A stretch of 64,000 nucleotides of DNA from Wocania_A spongiicola (GCF_023502325.1 NZ_JAMFLZ010000001.1:558001-622000); one strand, 5' to 3'; numbered from the stretch's first letter, positions 1 to 8,888 are shown. Numbers and translations are program-made. Notes: generated by a model from the sequence alone, not told the origin.

Positions 1-267
1 ATCTCCCCATGGAGATTGTTCAAAATTATCAACACATTGTTCGTATGCACTATCATCAATTTCAACAGCATCTATTAGTTCTGCATAACTGCGTTGCGCT
101 AACATAAGCGCAATAATACCTGTTCCAGCACCAATATCTAGTATAGAAAAAGGATTGCTTTCTAATGAAGCCCATGCTCCAAGTAAAACACTATCTGTTC
201 CAATTTTCATGGCACATTGGTCTTGATGTACTTTAAACTCTTTAAAAGTAAATGGCTTTTTTTGCAC
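1..267 (-). CDS. tRNA1(Val) A37 N6-methyltransferase (TrmN6-like), 3' part outside window
   Basis: This is the first 89 codons of a class I SAM-dependent methyltransferase; the rest lies left of the window. The translation opens QKKPFTFKEFKVHQD, continues with GTDSVLLGAWA, and then has the SAM-binding glycine loop LDIGAGTGIIALMLAQ followed by the acidic VEIDD. This is the TrmN6/YfiC arrangement, which methylates A37 of tRNA1(Val). The catalytic NPPY motif would lie beyond the edge, so it cannot be checked. I chose a GTG start at 267, two bases after the rimM stop, because no ATG lies between that stop and the conserved N-terminus. It is probably co-transcribed with rimM. The subfamily call rests on the N-terminal half only. 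Confidence 0.8.
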   Translation of the reverse strand, partial: MQKKPFTFKEFKVHQDQCAMKIGTDSVLLGAWASLESNPFSILDIGAGTGIIALMLAQRSYAELIDAVEIDDSAYEQCVDNFEQSPWGD

Positions 268-269
268 TG

Positions 270-800
270 CTATTTTTCTAAATATAAATCTATCAGTCCT
301 TCTGGAGTTTCAACCAAAATAGTTTTGTTTTCTCGGTCTACTTTTAAAATAAACTCATCATTCATGGGTATTAAAATCTCAATGCCACTTCTGTCAATTT
401 CAAAAAGAGATTGTGCTGTAGAATCATTAATGCTTTTTAATATACCAACTTCACCGAAGTTTTTATCTTCAATAGTAAATCCAATAACTTCATGAAAATA
501 AAACTTATCACCTTCAAGTTTAGGAAGCAAATTTAATGGTAAATATAAATGACTTTTCATAATAGCATCGGCATCGGCTTCAGTATCTACATCTTCAAAT
601 TTAATACGTAGCAATTCAGACTTATGTAGTTGCGAACTTTCAACAAAAAAGGGCACTAGATTATGTCGCAAGTCTAAAAAAATAGCATCTAAATGTTCAT
701 AAATATCTGGCTGATCGGTATCTAATTTTGCTAAAACCTCACCTTTAAAACTGTATTTTTTTACAATTTTTCCTAAATAAAAACAATCTTCTTTTTTCAT
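270..800 (-). CDS. rimM: 16S rRNA processing protein RimM
   Basis: The 176-aa product matches RimM in length and plan: an N-terminal RimM barrel (about 8-90, opening DCFYLGKIVKKYSFKGEVLAKLDTD) and a C-terminal PRC-type barrel (about 95-170, with FYFHEVIGF and LIPMNDEFI). RimM binds ribosomal protein uS19 and assists maturation of the 30S head. The gene is the usual neighbour of rpsP, which lies upstream on the same strand. Here a strong hairpin terminator and a dyad repeat sit between them, so rimM is probably only partly served by rpsP transcription. The next gene starts 2 nt after its stop. Confidence 0.93.
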   Translation of the reverse strand: MKKEDCFYLGKIVKKYSFKGEVLAKLDTDQPDIYEHLDAIFLDLRHNLVPFFVESSQLHKSELLRIKFEDVDTEADADAIMKSHLYLPLNLLPKLEGDKFYFHEVIGFTIEDKNFGEVGILKSINDSTAQSLFEIDRSGIEILIPMNDEFILKVDRENKTILVETPEGLIDLYLEK

Positions 801-815
801 TTTGAATTTATCTGT

Positions 816-873
816 TCGAGTGCAGTCGAGAACTATTTAAATGTCAGGTTGATTGTATCTCGACTGCGCTCGA
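816..873. repeat. Intergenic inverted repeat (REP-like dyad)
   Basis: A 16-nt arm, TCGAGTGCAGTCGAGA (816-831), faces its complement TCTCGACTGCGCTCGA (858-873) with one mismatch, separated by 26 nt. A second small dyad, ATGTCA (841-846) and TGACAT (876-881), overlaps it. GC-rich dyads of this TCGACTGCGCTCGA kind are scattered between genes in many Flavobacteriaceae. It lies between rpsP and rimM and could act as an mRNA-stabilising or processing hairpin. Confidence 0.7.
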
Positions 874-891
874 TGTGACATTTTTGGATAT

Positions 892-921
892 AAAAAACTC
901 CGATAGTAGCTATCGGAGTTT
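892..921 (-). terminator. Rho-independent terminator downstream of rpsP
   Basis: The perfect 11-bp stem AACTCCGATAG / CTATCGGAGTT encloses a 3-nt loop. On the minus strand it is followed by six T residues. It lies 25 nt past the rpsP stop, so most rpsP transcripts should end before rimM. Confidence 0.85.
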
Positions 922-945
922 AAAAGTATAAAAAAATAAATGTTT

Positions 946-1464
946 TTATTCTTCTTCGTTTGAAGCTTCAGCCTCAACAGCAGGAGCAGCTTCTTCAGCT
1001 ACTTCTTCTTCAACAACAGGAGCAGCCGCAGCTATTCTTGCTTCGTTAACAGCTTTTTCAGCTGCTAATGCCTCAGCTTTAGCTTTAGCGTCAGCTTCAG
1101 ATAAACCGTCAGCTTTAGCTTGTACTTTGCTTGTTTTTTCTTCTAACCAAGCAGTAAATTTTGCTTCTGCTTGCTCTTCAGTTAAAGCTCCTTTTCTTAC
1201 ACCACCTACAAGATGATTTTTTAGTAAAGCACCTTTATAAGATAATAAGTTTTTAGCTGTATCAGTTGGTTGTGCACCATTCTGTAGCCATTTTACAGCA
1301 CCATCAACGTCTAATTCAACAGTTGCTGGGTTTGTGTTTGGATTGTAAGCACCTAATTTCTCTAAGTATTTACCATCTCTTTTTGAACGTGCATCTGCTG
1401 CAACTATCCAATAATAAGGTTTCCCTTTTTTACCGTGTCTTTGTAATCTAATTTTTACTGGCAT
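946..1464 (-). CDS. rpsP: 30S ribosomal protein bS16 with acidic C-terminal tail
   Basis: Residues 1-80 (MPVKIRLQRHGKKGKPYYWIV..., with DGKYLEKLGAYNP) are canonical bS16, a primary 16S rRNA-binding protein of the small subunit. The remaining 90 or so residues form an extension rich in Ala, Glu and Lys, ending EEEVAEEAAPAVEAEASNEEE. The product is therefore 172 aa against about 80-90 in most bacteria. Long charged bS16 tails are common in Bacteroidota, so this is a lineage trait and not a fusion artefact. A TAnnTTTG promoter lies 48-55 nt upstream and a small leader hairpin lies between promoter and start. Confidence 0.96.
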   Translation of the reverse strand: MPVKIRLQRHGKKGKPYYWIVAADARSKRDGKYLEKLGAYNPNTNPATVELDVDGAVKWLQNGAQPTDTAKNLLSYKGALLKNHLVGGVRKGALTEEQAEAKFTAWLEEKTSKVQAKADGLSEADAKAKAEALAAEKAVNEARIAAAAPVVEEEVAEEAAPAVEAEASNEEE

Positions 1465-1479
1465 AATAATTAATTATTT

Positions 1480-1494
1480 GAGGTTCTCGACCTC
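1480..1494 (-). promoter_or_regulatory. Small hairpin in the rpsP leader
   Basis: GAGGT (1480-1484) and ACCTC (1490-1494) form a perfect 5-bp stem with a 5-nt loop between the predicted transcription start and the rpsP start codon. It could modulate translation or simply stabilise the mRNA. Nothing in the sequence decides between these. Confidence 0.35.
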
Positions 1495-1511
1495 GGTTAT
1501 TAATGAGGGCG

Positions 1512-1541
1512 CAAAGATACTATATTTTTTTAATTATCAAT
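1512..1541 (-). promoter_or_regulatory. Bacteroidota-type promoter of rpsP
   Basis: On the minus strand, TATCTTTG (1519-1512) matches the TAnnTTTG -7 element. An imperfect -33 element, ATTG (1541-1538), lies 18 nt upstream. Transcription would start near 1505, giving a leader of about 40 nt. Confidence 0.6.
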
Positions 1542-1549
1542 ATTTTATA

Positions 1550-2614
1550 TTAGAATAATAAGCATACTGGAGAAGGGAGTTCTATTGAATGTAAAAAGGT
1601 AAGAGTTCCATTAATATCATCAATTTTAAAAACAGAAATATTATGACTTTTTTGATTGGCAACCAATAAGAATTTACCTGAGGGATCTATAGTGAAATTA
1701 CGAGGCCAATCTCCATGAACACTTATGTTCTGAACTTTATCAAGTTTACCTGTAGTTATGTCTCTTTTAAAAACAACAATAGAGTTTTCGCCACGGTTTG
1801 AGCCGTACAAAAACTTCTCATCACTAGATAAATGAATATCTGCACAGTAACTTTTTTCTTTGAAATCATCAGTAAGTGTTGAAACATTTTCTATAAACTC
1901 AAATCCATTTTCTGTTTTTTTAGCTGAAGTAACTGTATTTGAGTACTCGTTTATTATATATATAAATTGACCATCTTTAGTTAAAGAGAAATGCCGAGGA
2001 CCCGCATTATGTGGCATTTTTACAATAGAAGAATCCTCCAATTTATAATTGGTGCCATTTAACTTGTATTGATAAACAGCATTTAGCCCTAAATCTGCGA
2101 CATACAAATCGTCTTTAAAAAACTGAGCCGAATGTGCATGGGAAATAAGGCTATCGGTTTTATGATCTATTATCTGAAAAGCATCTGATAAAGCACTATC
2201 AGTTTTTATATTATATAATGAGAAATTTCCGCCAGTATAATTAGAAACTACAGCTTTATCTCCTTGTTTATTGATTGCTACATGACACGGATGTGCCCCA
2301 TTGGTTTTAACCTTATTTATAAAAGTTAAGGTTTTATCATCTTCAACTTTAAATGCAGATATAGCACCCTCTTGATTTTCATTAACAGCATAAATATATT
2401 TTTTGTCTGGTGAATATGTTATAAAAGAAGGGTTTTCGGAGACAGATGCTAGTTGCTTTTTGTTTAGCTCGCCAGTTTCAGAATTAAATTGAAATTGATA
2501 AACACCTTCGCTATCACCATTGGTATAAGTACCAACATATAAAGTAGAGTTTTTGGGTTTTGAACAATTTAGTAAACAAACTGAAAAAAGGAATATGCAC
2601 ATTTTAAATTTCAT
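1550..2614 (-). CDS. Lactonase-family beta-propeller lipoprotein (6-phosphogluconolactonase-like)
   Basis: The 354-aa product starts with a lipoprotein signal (MKFKMCIFLFSVCLLNC, lipid-modified Cys at about 17). A seven-bladed propeller of the YbhE/Pgl lactonase family follows, with NSTLYVGTYTNGDSEGVYQF at the first blade and repeated blades such as SVSENPSFITYSPDKKYIYAVNE and HNAGPRHFSLTKDGQFIYIINE. Cytosolic members hydrolyse 6-phosphogluconolactone. A surface lipoprotein more plausibly acts on an extracellular lactone or is a binding propeller, so I do not assign the pathway step. It is a single gene, divergent from dnaE. Confidence 0.8.
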   Translation of the reverse strand: MKFKMCIFLFSVCLLNCSKPKNSTLYVGTYTNGDSEGVYQFQFNSETGELNKKQLASVSENPSFITYSPDKKYIYAVNENQEGAISAFKVEDDKTLTFINKVKTNGAHPCHVAINKQGDKAVVSNYTGGNFSLYNIKTDSALSDAFQIIDHKTDSLISHAHSAQFFKDDLYVADLGLNAVYQYKLNGTNYKLEDSSIVKMPHNAGPRHFSLTKDGQFIYIINEYSNTVTSAKKTENGFEFIENVSTLTDDFKEKSYCADIHLSSDEKFLYGSNRGENSIVVFKRDITTGKLDKVQNISVHGDWPRNFTIDPSGKFLLVANQKSHNISVFKIDDINGTLTFLHSIELPSPVCLLF

Positions 2615-2784
2615 GGGTAAGTTTTTAAAACCTCTAAAATAGAATAATTTTATTGATTACTAATCACGAAACTTGTTTACAACTGTTTATAACTTCACTT
2701 TAACAAACTCATTTTTATATGTATTTTTATAAGCTCATTATTTGCGACTCTACAAATAACCGCATCAATAAATAAACACAAAGA

Positions 2785-5700
2785 ATGTACTTAATTTTCG
2801 ATACAGAAACTACCGGATTACCAAAGCGTTGGGATGCACCAATTACCGATACTGATAATTGGCCAAGGTGTATACAAATTGCGTGGCAATTGCATGATGC
2901 TATGGGAAATTGTATTGACCATCAAGATTATTTAGTACAACCAGAAGGGTTTAATATTCCTTATGATGCAGAAAAAATTCATGGAATCTCTACCGAACTA
3001 GCACAAGAACAAGGGGTGCCTTTGGCTGAAGTTTTAGAAAAATTTAATGAAGCATTAAGCAAAACCAAATTTGTAGTTGGGCAAAATGTAAAGTTTGATT
3101 TGAATATTATGGGTGCCGAATTTGTGAGGGGAAATGTCGCTAATCCATTACAAGAATTACCGGTTTTAGACACTTGTACTGAACATACTGCTAGTTTATG
3201 TCAAATTCCTGGAGGCCGTTACGGTAAATTTAAGTTGCCAACATTGACCGAGCTTCACGAGTTTTTATTTAACACGCCTTTTGCTGAAGCGCATAATGCT
3301 ACTGCCGATGTTGAGGCGACAACGCGATGTTTTTTAGAATTAATCCGTTTAGGAGAATATACAAAAGAACAACTTGATGTTGAACCTGATTTTTTTCAAA
3401 AATTTAAGGAGTCCAACCCTGAAACTATTCAGCTTATAGGATTAAAGCACATCAATCTTAAAAAAGAAAGCGCTAAAATTAATGAACGATTACAAAAGGC
3501 TCAAATTACTAATATTTCTTCGGAAGAAATTGAGCAAAACGTCTCTGATTTAGCTGATGCTGATTTTGTTCACTTGCATAATCATTCACAATTTTCTGTA
3601 CTACAATCTACTATGAGTGTGTCTGATATTGTTTCGGCAGCAGCCGAATACAACATGCCCGCAGTAGCATTAACAGATCATGCAAATATGATGGGGGCTT
3701 TTCATTTTGTAAATGCAGTAAACAAGCACAATAGCGGTGTTAAAACAAAAATTAAATCTGCAGAAGAAACAGGAGAAATAGTTGTAGACAAAGAAATAAA
3801 ACCGATTATTGGCTGTGAGTTTTTTGTATGCGAAAACCACTTAGATAAAACAAGAAAAGATAACGGTTACCAAATTGTACTGTTAGCTAAAAATAAAAAC
3901 GGATACCATAACCTAGCAAAGTTATCATCACATGCTTTTGTTGACGGTTTTTATTATTTACCTCGAATTGATAAAAAACTAATTCAGCAGTATAAAGAAG
4001 ATTTAATAGTGCTAACTGGAAATTTATATGGAGAAGTTCCAAGTAAAGTTTTAAATATTGGCGAAAATCAAGCTGAAGAAGCTTTGCTTTGGTGGAAGAA
4101 TGAGTTTGGAAATGATTTGTATGTCGAATTAATGCGCCATAACCAAGAAGATGAAAATCGAGTAAATCCTACTTTAATACAATTAGCAAAAAAGCATAAT
4201 GTTAAGTTGGTCGCTACCAACAATACCTATTACCAAAAGCAAGAAGATGCTAACGCACATGATATTTTGCTTTGTGTAAAAGATGGAGAAAAACAAGCTA
4301 CACCTATAGGACGAGGTCGAGGATATCGTTACGGATTACCAAATCAAGAGTATTATTTTAAGTCATCAGATAGTATGAAAAAATTGTTTCAAGATGTTCC
4401 TGAAGCGATTTTAAATGTAAAAGAAGTTATTGATAAAGTAGAAGCGTATCAATTAGCTCGAGACGTATTATTGCCAGCTTTTGATATTCCAGAGGAGTTT
4501 ATGCATGATGAAGATTTAGCAGACGGAGGTAAACGAGGTGAAAATGCCTATTTAAAACATCTGGTTTATGAAGGTGCAAAAAAACGTTATGGAGAAGTAC
4601 TTACTGAGGAAGTTACAGAGCGTTTAGATTTTGAGTTAAGCGTTATAGAAAACACAGGTTATCCAGGATATTTTTTAATTGTTGAAGATTTTATTCGTGA
4701 GGCTAGAAATATGGATGTCTCTGTTGGACCTGGTCGAGGTTCGGCTGCCGGTTCCGTAGCAGCATATTGTCTTTGGATTACTAATATAGACCCATTAAAG
4801 TACGATTTACTTTTTGAGCGTTTTTTAAATCCAGATCGTATTAGTATGCCAGATATTGATATTGACTTTGATGATGAAGGTCGAAGCCGTGTGATGGATT
4901 ATGTGATTGAAAAATATGGAAGCAATCAGGTAGCTCAAATTATTACCTACGGTACAATGGCAGCCAAATCTTCTATTCGAGATACCGCTAGAGTACTTGA
5001 TTTGCCTTTGTTTGATGCTGATAGAATTGCCAAATTAATTCCTACAATGTCTAAACTCGGGAAAATTTTTGGTTTAGATGAAAAAGAATTAAGCAAAAAA
5101 TTTAGAGCTGAAGATTTAGAAAAAGTGAATCAGCTTTTAAATATATCTGAAGGAGACGATTTAGAAGCCGAAACGGTTAATACGGCGAGAGCACTTGAAG
5201 GGTCGGTAAGAAATACTGGTATTCATGCCTGTGGAGTTATTATTACCCCAGATGATATTACCAAATTCGTTCCCGTATCTGTAGCAAAAGACTCTGATTT
5301 GTATGTTACGCAGTTTGACAACTCCGTGGTGGAAGATGCCGGATTATTGAAAATGGATTTCTTGGGTTTAAAAACATTAACTCTAATTAAAGACACGGTA
5401 AAAATTGTAAAAGCTAAGCATGGTATTTTACTCGATCCGGATAATTTTCCATTAGATGACGAAAAGACTTATGAGCTTTTTCAAAAGGGAGAAACAGTTG
5501 GTGTTTTCCAATATGAATCTCCTGGAATGCAAAAACATCTAAAAGATTTAAAACCTACCGTTTTTGAAGATTTAATAGCAATGAATGCGTTGTATCGTCC
5601 AGGGCCAATGGAATATATTCCAAGTTTTGTGCGTAGAAAGCATGGCGATGAGGATATTGAATACGATTTACCCGCGATGGAAGAGTATTTAAAAGAAACT

Positions 5701-7173
5701 TATGGAATTACAGTATATCAAGAGCAAGTAATGCTATTGTCGCAAAAGCTGGCAGATTTCACCAAAGGTGAAGCCGATGTTTTGCGTAAGGCGATGGGAA
5801 AAAAGCAGATTGCTGTACTTGATAAAATGAAGCCCAAATTTGTTGAACAGGCAAGTGCTAATGGTCATGATGCAAAGGTTTTAGAGAAGGTATGGAAAGA
5901 TTGGGAAGCTTTTGCAAGTTATGCTTTTAATAAATCTCACTCAACATGTTATGCTTGGATAGCTTATCAAACAGCCTATTTAAAAGCGCATTATCCTGCT
6001 GAATATATGGCAGCGGTTTTGTCAAATAATATGAACGATATCAAATCGGTAACCTTTTTTATGGAAGAGTGTAAGCGCATGAAATTAGATGTTTTAGGTC
6101 CTGATGTTAACGAATCTTTTTACAAGTTTTCGGTAAACAAAGATTATGCTGTGCGTTTTGGTATGGGAGCTATAAAAGGTGTTGGACATGGAGCTGTTAT
6201 GACTATTGTTGAAAACAGGAAAAAAGATGGGCATTATAAATCGATTTTCGATTTCGCAAAACGAATAGACTTACGAGCTGCTAATAAAAAAGCTTTTGAA
6301 AATTTAGCTTTGGCAGGTGGTTTTGATGGTTTGGCCGACACGCATAGAGCACAATATTTTCATGATGATGGTGATGGAATTACTTTTTTAGAAAAAGCAA
6401 TAAAGTATGCACATAAACATCAAGAAAACGAAAACTCTGCACAAGTAAGTTTGTTTGGTGAAGCTAGCGACGTTCAGATAGCAGAACCAGAAGTGCCACC
6501 TTGTGAAGAGTGGGGTACTATGGAGAAACTGAGTAAAGAACGTGAAGTTGTTGGAGTTTATATATCTGGTCACCCACTAGATGATTTTAAAACCGAAATG
6601 AAAACTTTTTGCAATGCAGCATTGGCGATGTTTAATGGTTTAGAGCCTTATGTAAATAGAGAACTTGTTTTTGGGGGTGTAGTAACCGATGTACAACACC
6701 GTGTAAGTAAACAAGGAAAAGGTTGGGCATTATTTACGATTGAAGATTATACTGATAGTTTTGAGTTTAGAATTTTTGGAGAGGAATACTTAAAGTTTCG
6801 TCATTTTTTAATGAAAAACAACTTTGTTTTCGTTAAAACTTTTGTCCGAGAAGGATGGGTGAATAAAGATACAGGTAAGAAAAGCGATCCGCGATTGCAG
6901 TTTAATAGTTTTCAATTGTTGCACGATGTGATGGAAAATTATGCAAAAAAATTATCCATTCAAGTAGATATAAAAGACTTAAACGAACAGAAGATAATGG
7001 CTTTAAAGGATTTGTTAAATATGCATCCAGGAAACCAAATGCTTAATTTTTTAGTGTACGATACAAAAGAGAAAATAAAATTAACAATGCCAAGTAGAAA
7101 GCAAAAAGTAAAAGTATCTCAAGAGCTTTTAGACGCGCTGGAAACACAAGATGTTAGGTTTAAGTTAAATTGA
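2785..7173 (+). CDS. dnaE: DNA polymerase III alpha subunit with fused N-terminal 3'-5' exonuclease
   Basis: This 1462-aa protein is the replicative polymerase. Residues 1-190 are a DEDD proofreading exonuclease of the DnaQ type, starting FDTETTGLP, with HNATADVEAT near 171-180. A PHP domain follows with its metal motif HLHNHS intact at 263-268. The polymerase core carries PDIDIDF, with catalytic D690 and D692, and a third Asp in KMDFLGLKT (D858). QVSLF at 1220-1224 fits the internal beta-clamp-binding motif. An OB fold follows near 1290-1370. Carrying the proofreading domain in cis is seen in Bacteroidota DnaE, unlike the separate epsilon subunit of E. coli. It is monocistronic and converges with the marR gene. 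Confidence 0.95.
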   Translation: MYLIFDTETTGLPKRWDAPITDTDNWPRCIQIAWQLHDAMGNCIDHQDYLVQPEGFNIPYDAEKIHGISTELAQEQGVPLAEVLEKFNEALSKTKFVVGQNVKFDLNIMGAEFVRGNVANPLQELPVLDTCTEHTASLCQIPGGRYGKFKLPTLTELHEFLFNTPFAEAHNATADVEATTRCFLELIRLGEYTKEQLDVEPDFFQKFKESNPETIQLIGLKHINLKKESAKINERLQKAQITNISSEEIEQNVSDLADADFVHLHNHSQFSVLQSTMSVSDIVSAAAEYNMPAVALTDHANMMGAFHFVNAVNKHNSGVKTKIKSAEETGEIVVDKEIKPIIGCEFFVCENHLDKTRKDNGYQIVLLAKNKNGYHNLAKLSSHAFVDGFYYLPRIDKKLIQQYKEDLIVLTGNLYGEVPSKVLNIGENQAEEALLWWKNEFGNDLYVELMRHNQEDENRVNPTLIQLAKKHNVKLVATNNTYYQKQEDANAHDILLCVKDGEKQATPIGRGRGYRYGLPNQEYYFKSSDSMKKLFQDVPEAILNVKEVIDKVEAYQLARDVLLPAFDIPEEFMHDEDLADGGKRGENAYLKHLVYEGAKKRYGEVLTEEVTERLDFELSVIENTGYPGYFLIVEDFIREARNMDVSVGPGRGSAAGSVAAYCLWITNIDPLKYDLLFERFLNPDRISMPDIDIDFDDEGRSRVMDYVIEKYGSNQVAQIITYGTMAAKSSIRDTARVLDLPLFDADRIAKLIPTMSKLGKIFGLDEKELSKKFRAEDLEKVNQLLNISEGDDLEAETVNTARALEGSVRNTGIHACGVIITPDDITKFVPVSVAKDSDLYVTQFDNSVVEDAGLLKMDFLGLKTLTLIKDTVKIVKAKHGILLDPDNFPLDDEKTYELFQKGETVGVFQYESPGMQKHLKDLKPTVFEDLIAMNALYRPGPMEYIPSFVRRKHGDEDIEYDLPAMEEYLKETYGITVYQEQVMLLSQKLADFTKGEADVLRKAMGKKQIAVLDKMKPKFVEQASANGHDAKVLEKVWKDWEAFASYAFNKSHSTCYAWIAYQTAYLKAHYPAEYMAAVLSNNMNDIKSVTFFMEECKRMKLDVLGPDVNESFYKFSVNKDYAVRFGMGAIKGVGHGAVMTIVENRKKDGHYKSIFDFAKRIDLRAANKKAFENLALAGGFDGLADTHRAQYFHDDGDGITFLEKAIKYAHKHQENENSAQVSLFGEASDVQIAEPEVPPCEEWGTMEKLSKEREVVGVYISGHPLDDFKTEMKTFCNAALAMFNGLEPYVNRELVFGGVVTDVQHRVSKQGKGWALFTIEDYTDSFEFRIFGEEYLKFRHFLMKNNFVFVKTFVREGWVNKDTGKKSDPRLQFNSFQLLHDVMENYAKKLSIQVDIKDLNEQKIMALKDLLNMHPGNQMLNFLVYDTKEKIKLTMPSRKQKVKVSQELLDALETQDVRFKLN

Positions 7174-7179
7174 TATTCA

Positions 7180-7797
7180 TCAAACCGCATTCTGAGCTTT
7201 TTCTTCAAACTCAACACAATCAATACGGATTTCAGAGTTTTTTAATTCTTTTTCTAATAAATTACAAAAGTGTTGATTAGCTTTTTTTTGATAAAATTTA
7301 CAACCATAGCATGTACGTTGAACCGTTAAAACACCTATTTGATTTAGTTTGTAAATGAGTTTACTAAGCGTATTAAAAGTAGACTCTAAACTTCCATTAT
7401 CAATGGCAGTTAATTGTTTTTTTAATGGCTGTGCAAAATTTTCGGTTTCAGAAACTATAGCTTTACCAGAATTTGATAATTGTATTGCATAACTTCTACT
7501 ATCTGATGAAGAAAATACTTTTTTAATTAATTCTTTTTTAACTAAAACTTTAACAGCATCGCTTATTGTGGGTTTAGTAATGTTGAATTCTTTAGCAAGA
7601 TGGCTTACATTGCAAAACTCAAGTTTATGATAGCTTATAAAGATGAGTATTTGAATTTGAATAGGGCTTAAGCCTAACAGTTTAGCCTTTTCCCAAAGCA
7701 AAACCTTAAAGGCTTCAGAAATACGTTCCAAACCAGCTACAATTTTACTGGAAATATCAATTTCTTGATGATTGGGATTAAAAATACTATCACTCAT
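7180..7797 (-). CDS. MarR-family regulator with C-terminal four-cysteine cluster
   Basis: Residues 20-125 are a MarR winged helix: the recognition segment is NVSHLAKEFNITKPTISDAVKVLVKKELIKKV and the wing is SSSDSRSYAIQLS. Unusually for MarR, the last 45 residues hold C163-x2-C166-x11-C178-x15-C194, a spacing suited to an Fe-S cluster, zinc or redox disulfides. At 205 aa it is longer than typical MarR proteins (about 140-150 aa) because of this tail. A 13-bp palindrome overlaps its own promoter, and related palindromes precede the two neighbouring units. I infer an autoregulated, metal- or redox-sensing repressor of the genes at 7852-9122. Confidence 0.85.
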   Translation of the reverse strand: MSDSIFNPNHQEIDISSKIVAGLERISEAFKVLLWEKAKLLGLSPIQIQILIFISYHKLEFCNVSHLAKEFNITKPTISDAVKVLVKKELIKKVFSSSDSRSYAIQLSNSGKAIVSETENFAQPLKKQLTAIDNGSLESTFNTLSKLIYKLNQIGVLTVQRTCYGCKFYQKKANQHFCNLLEKELKNSEIRIDCVEFEEKAQNAV

Positions 7798-7801
7798 AAA
7801 T

Positions 7802-7829
7802 AAAAGCCTGCCGAATGGTATCGACAGGC
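7802..7829 (-). terminator. Hairpin terminator upstream of marR
   Basis: Nine-nucleotide arms (7806-7814 and 7821-7829) pair fully, counting one G-T pair, and are followed on the minus strand by TTTTATTT. It would end transcripts from the DUF2024 unit just before marR. Its upstream arm touches the marR -7 box, so it lies downstream of the DUF2024 unit but largely outside the marR transcript. Confidence 0.65.
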
Positions 7830-7846
7830 AAAGTTAGTAATCCTAA
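7829..7846 (-). promoter_or_regulatory. marR promoter overlapped by 13-bp operator
   Basis: The minus strand shows a TAnnTTTG -7 box (TAACTTTG, 7836-7829). The palindrome TTAGTAATCCTAA (7834-7846; six-base arms with one mismatch around a central base) overlaps its upstream end. The same palindrome recurs at 8858-8870 and 9160-9172. A repressor bound here would block the promoter, consistent with autoregulation. Confidence 0.6.
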
Positions 7847-7851
7847 TTAAA

Positions 7852-8115
7852 TTAGTCACAATTTTCCATTTCAATAATTGAAAAGCCTTTATTTTTAATA
7901 TCATTTATAATAGCATCTGTAGCTTGTTCAATATGACAAAACTTGCATATTTTTGATGATATCCGTTCTGTTTTAAAAGTTTTACTTTCTAAATAAGTTG
8001 TACCAAAATTTAAAATGATTTGCTCATCATTTAACTTATTTGGAACTAAAATATCAAAATGCATTAGTTTACCATTTTCTCTTTTTACGTATGTATCCCA
8101 AACTGAAACTTTCAT
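7852..8115 (-). CDS. DUF2024 family protein
   Basis: The 87-aa protein opens MKVSVWDTYVKRENGKLMHFDILVP, as in the DUF2024 family of small bacterial proteins with no assigned reaction. It contains CKFCH near residues 60-64, a CxxC pair that could bind metal or form a disulfide. It starts 2 nt before the preceding gene ends its spacing, so the two are certainly one unit. Placement beside a thioredoxin-like gene and a Cys-rich MarR fits a thiol or redox theme, which is inference only. Confidence 0.8.
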   Translation of the reverse strand: MKVSVWDTYVKRENGKLMHFDILVPNKLNDEQIILNFGTTYLESKTFKTERISSKICKFCHIEQATDAIINDIKNKGFSIIEMENCD

Positions 8116-8117
8116 AA

Positions 8118-8837
8118 TTATTGCTTTACTTTATAAGGTAATGATAAATCGCCACTTGCAACGGTAAAAACTTCATAAACCCCGAGCATTGGAAAGTTTT
8201 CTTTACTCGTGTTAACTTTCATAAAAGCTGTTACGGCATCAAAATTAAAATCGGTTTTATGATTTATCCTATAATCTGGAATAATTACTTTAATCGAGTT
8301 AGCTTTTGTAATTACGGAGTAACCAGGAGAATCCATATACATTGGCATTCCTGGGTTTGTAGGCGGTAATACTACAGATTTGTCGCCTTTATTAAACTGT
8401 TTTACCGAAAGCCCCCCTTTTACACGCTTATCTTCAACTAAAACTACCCAATGCGGATGCCAAATTACGCCATCATTATCGTAGATTGAATCTGAATTTT
8501 CATCCCAAAGAGGTGTATCATCAAAATCTGGATGCGAAGTTAGCGCAAGCGCAACAATACCTTCGGTTTGATTGAAACCTACGTCAGTTGACTTTAAACT
8601 TGTAGGGAATACGTAACCCAAAACGGGAGCTCCATCTAATTGGCCTGCTTTTTTAGGGACTGTTTCGCCTGCGTTACCTTTTACAGCGATCTCCCAAACT
8701 GTAATTCCTAAATTTGAATCATGGGTAATCTTGGTGGTTGTAATTGAGAAATTATCGTTTTGATATTCATTACTTTGACTTATACAACTTACTGTGAATA
8801 GAAATAGGGTTACTACAAATAATACTATTGATTTCAT
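8118..8837 (-). CDS. Secreted or lipoprotein of unknown function
   Basis: I do not recognise the family. The 239-aa product has a signal sequence (MKSIVLFVVTLFLFTVSC) whose TVSC end could be a lipobox, placing it in the periplasm or envelope. The mature part is beta-rich and contains acidic stretches (HPDFDDTPLWDENSDSIYDNDG) and VIWHPHWVVLVEDKRVKGG. Conserved-looking His and Asp residues could bind a metal, but no known motif is matched. Its stop is 2 nt from the DUF2024 start. A perfect TTAGGA-T-TCCTAA palindrome lies 20 nt upstream of its start, so it is probably controlled by the neighbouring MarR protein. Confidence 0.75.
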   Translation of the reverse strand: MKSIVLFVVTLFLFTVSCISQSNEYQNDNFSITTTKITHDSNLGITVWEIAVKGNAGETVPKKAGQLDGAPVLGYVFPTSLKSTDVGFNQTEGIVALALTSHPDFDDTPLWDENSDSIYDNDGVIWHPHWVVLVEDKRVKGGLSVKQFNKGDKSVVLPPTNPGMPMYMDSPGYSVITKANSIKVIIPDYRINHKTDFNFDAVTAFMKVNTSKENFPMLGVYEVFTVASGDLSLPYKVKQ

Positions 8838-8857
8838 AATATGATATGTTTTATAAA

Positions 8858-8870
8858 TTAGGATTCCTAA
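8858..8870. promoter_or_regulatory. Putative MarR operator (perfect copy)
   Basis: TTAGGATTCCTAA has two perfect 6-base inverted arms around one central base. It precedes the secreted-protein/DUF2024 unit. It is the best copy of the element also found at 7834-7846 and 9160-9172. All three continue on the plus strand with a TAATT or TTAAATTAG stretch. Confidence 0.65.
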
Positions 8871-8888
8871 CTAATTGTGATAAAAAAA

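Noticed and set aside
2979..3173. Open frames antisense to dnaE, the RHS genes, susC and other large genes
   Set aside because: They lie inside well-supported genes in other frames, have no recognisable domains and no own signals.
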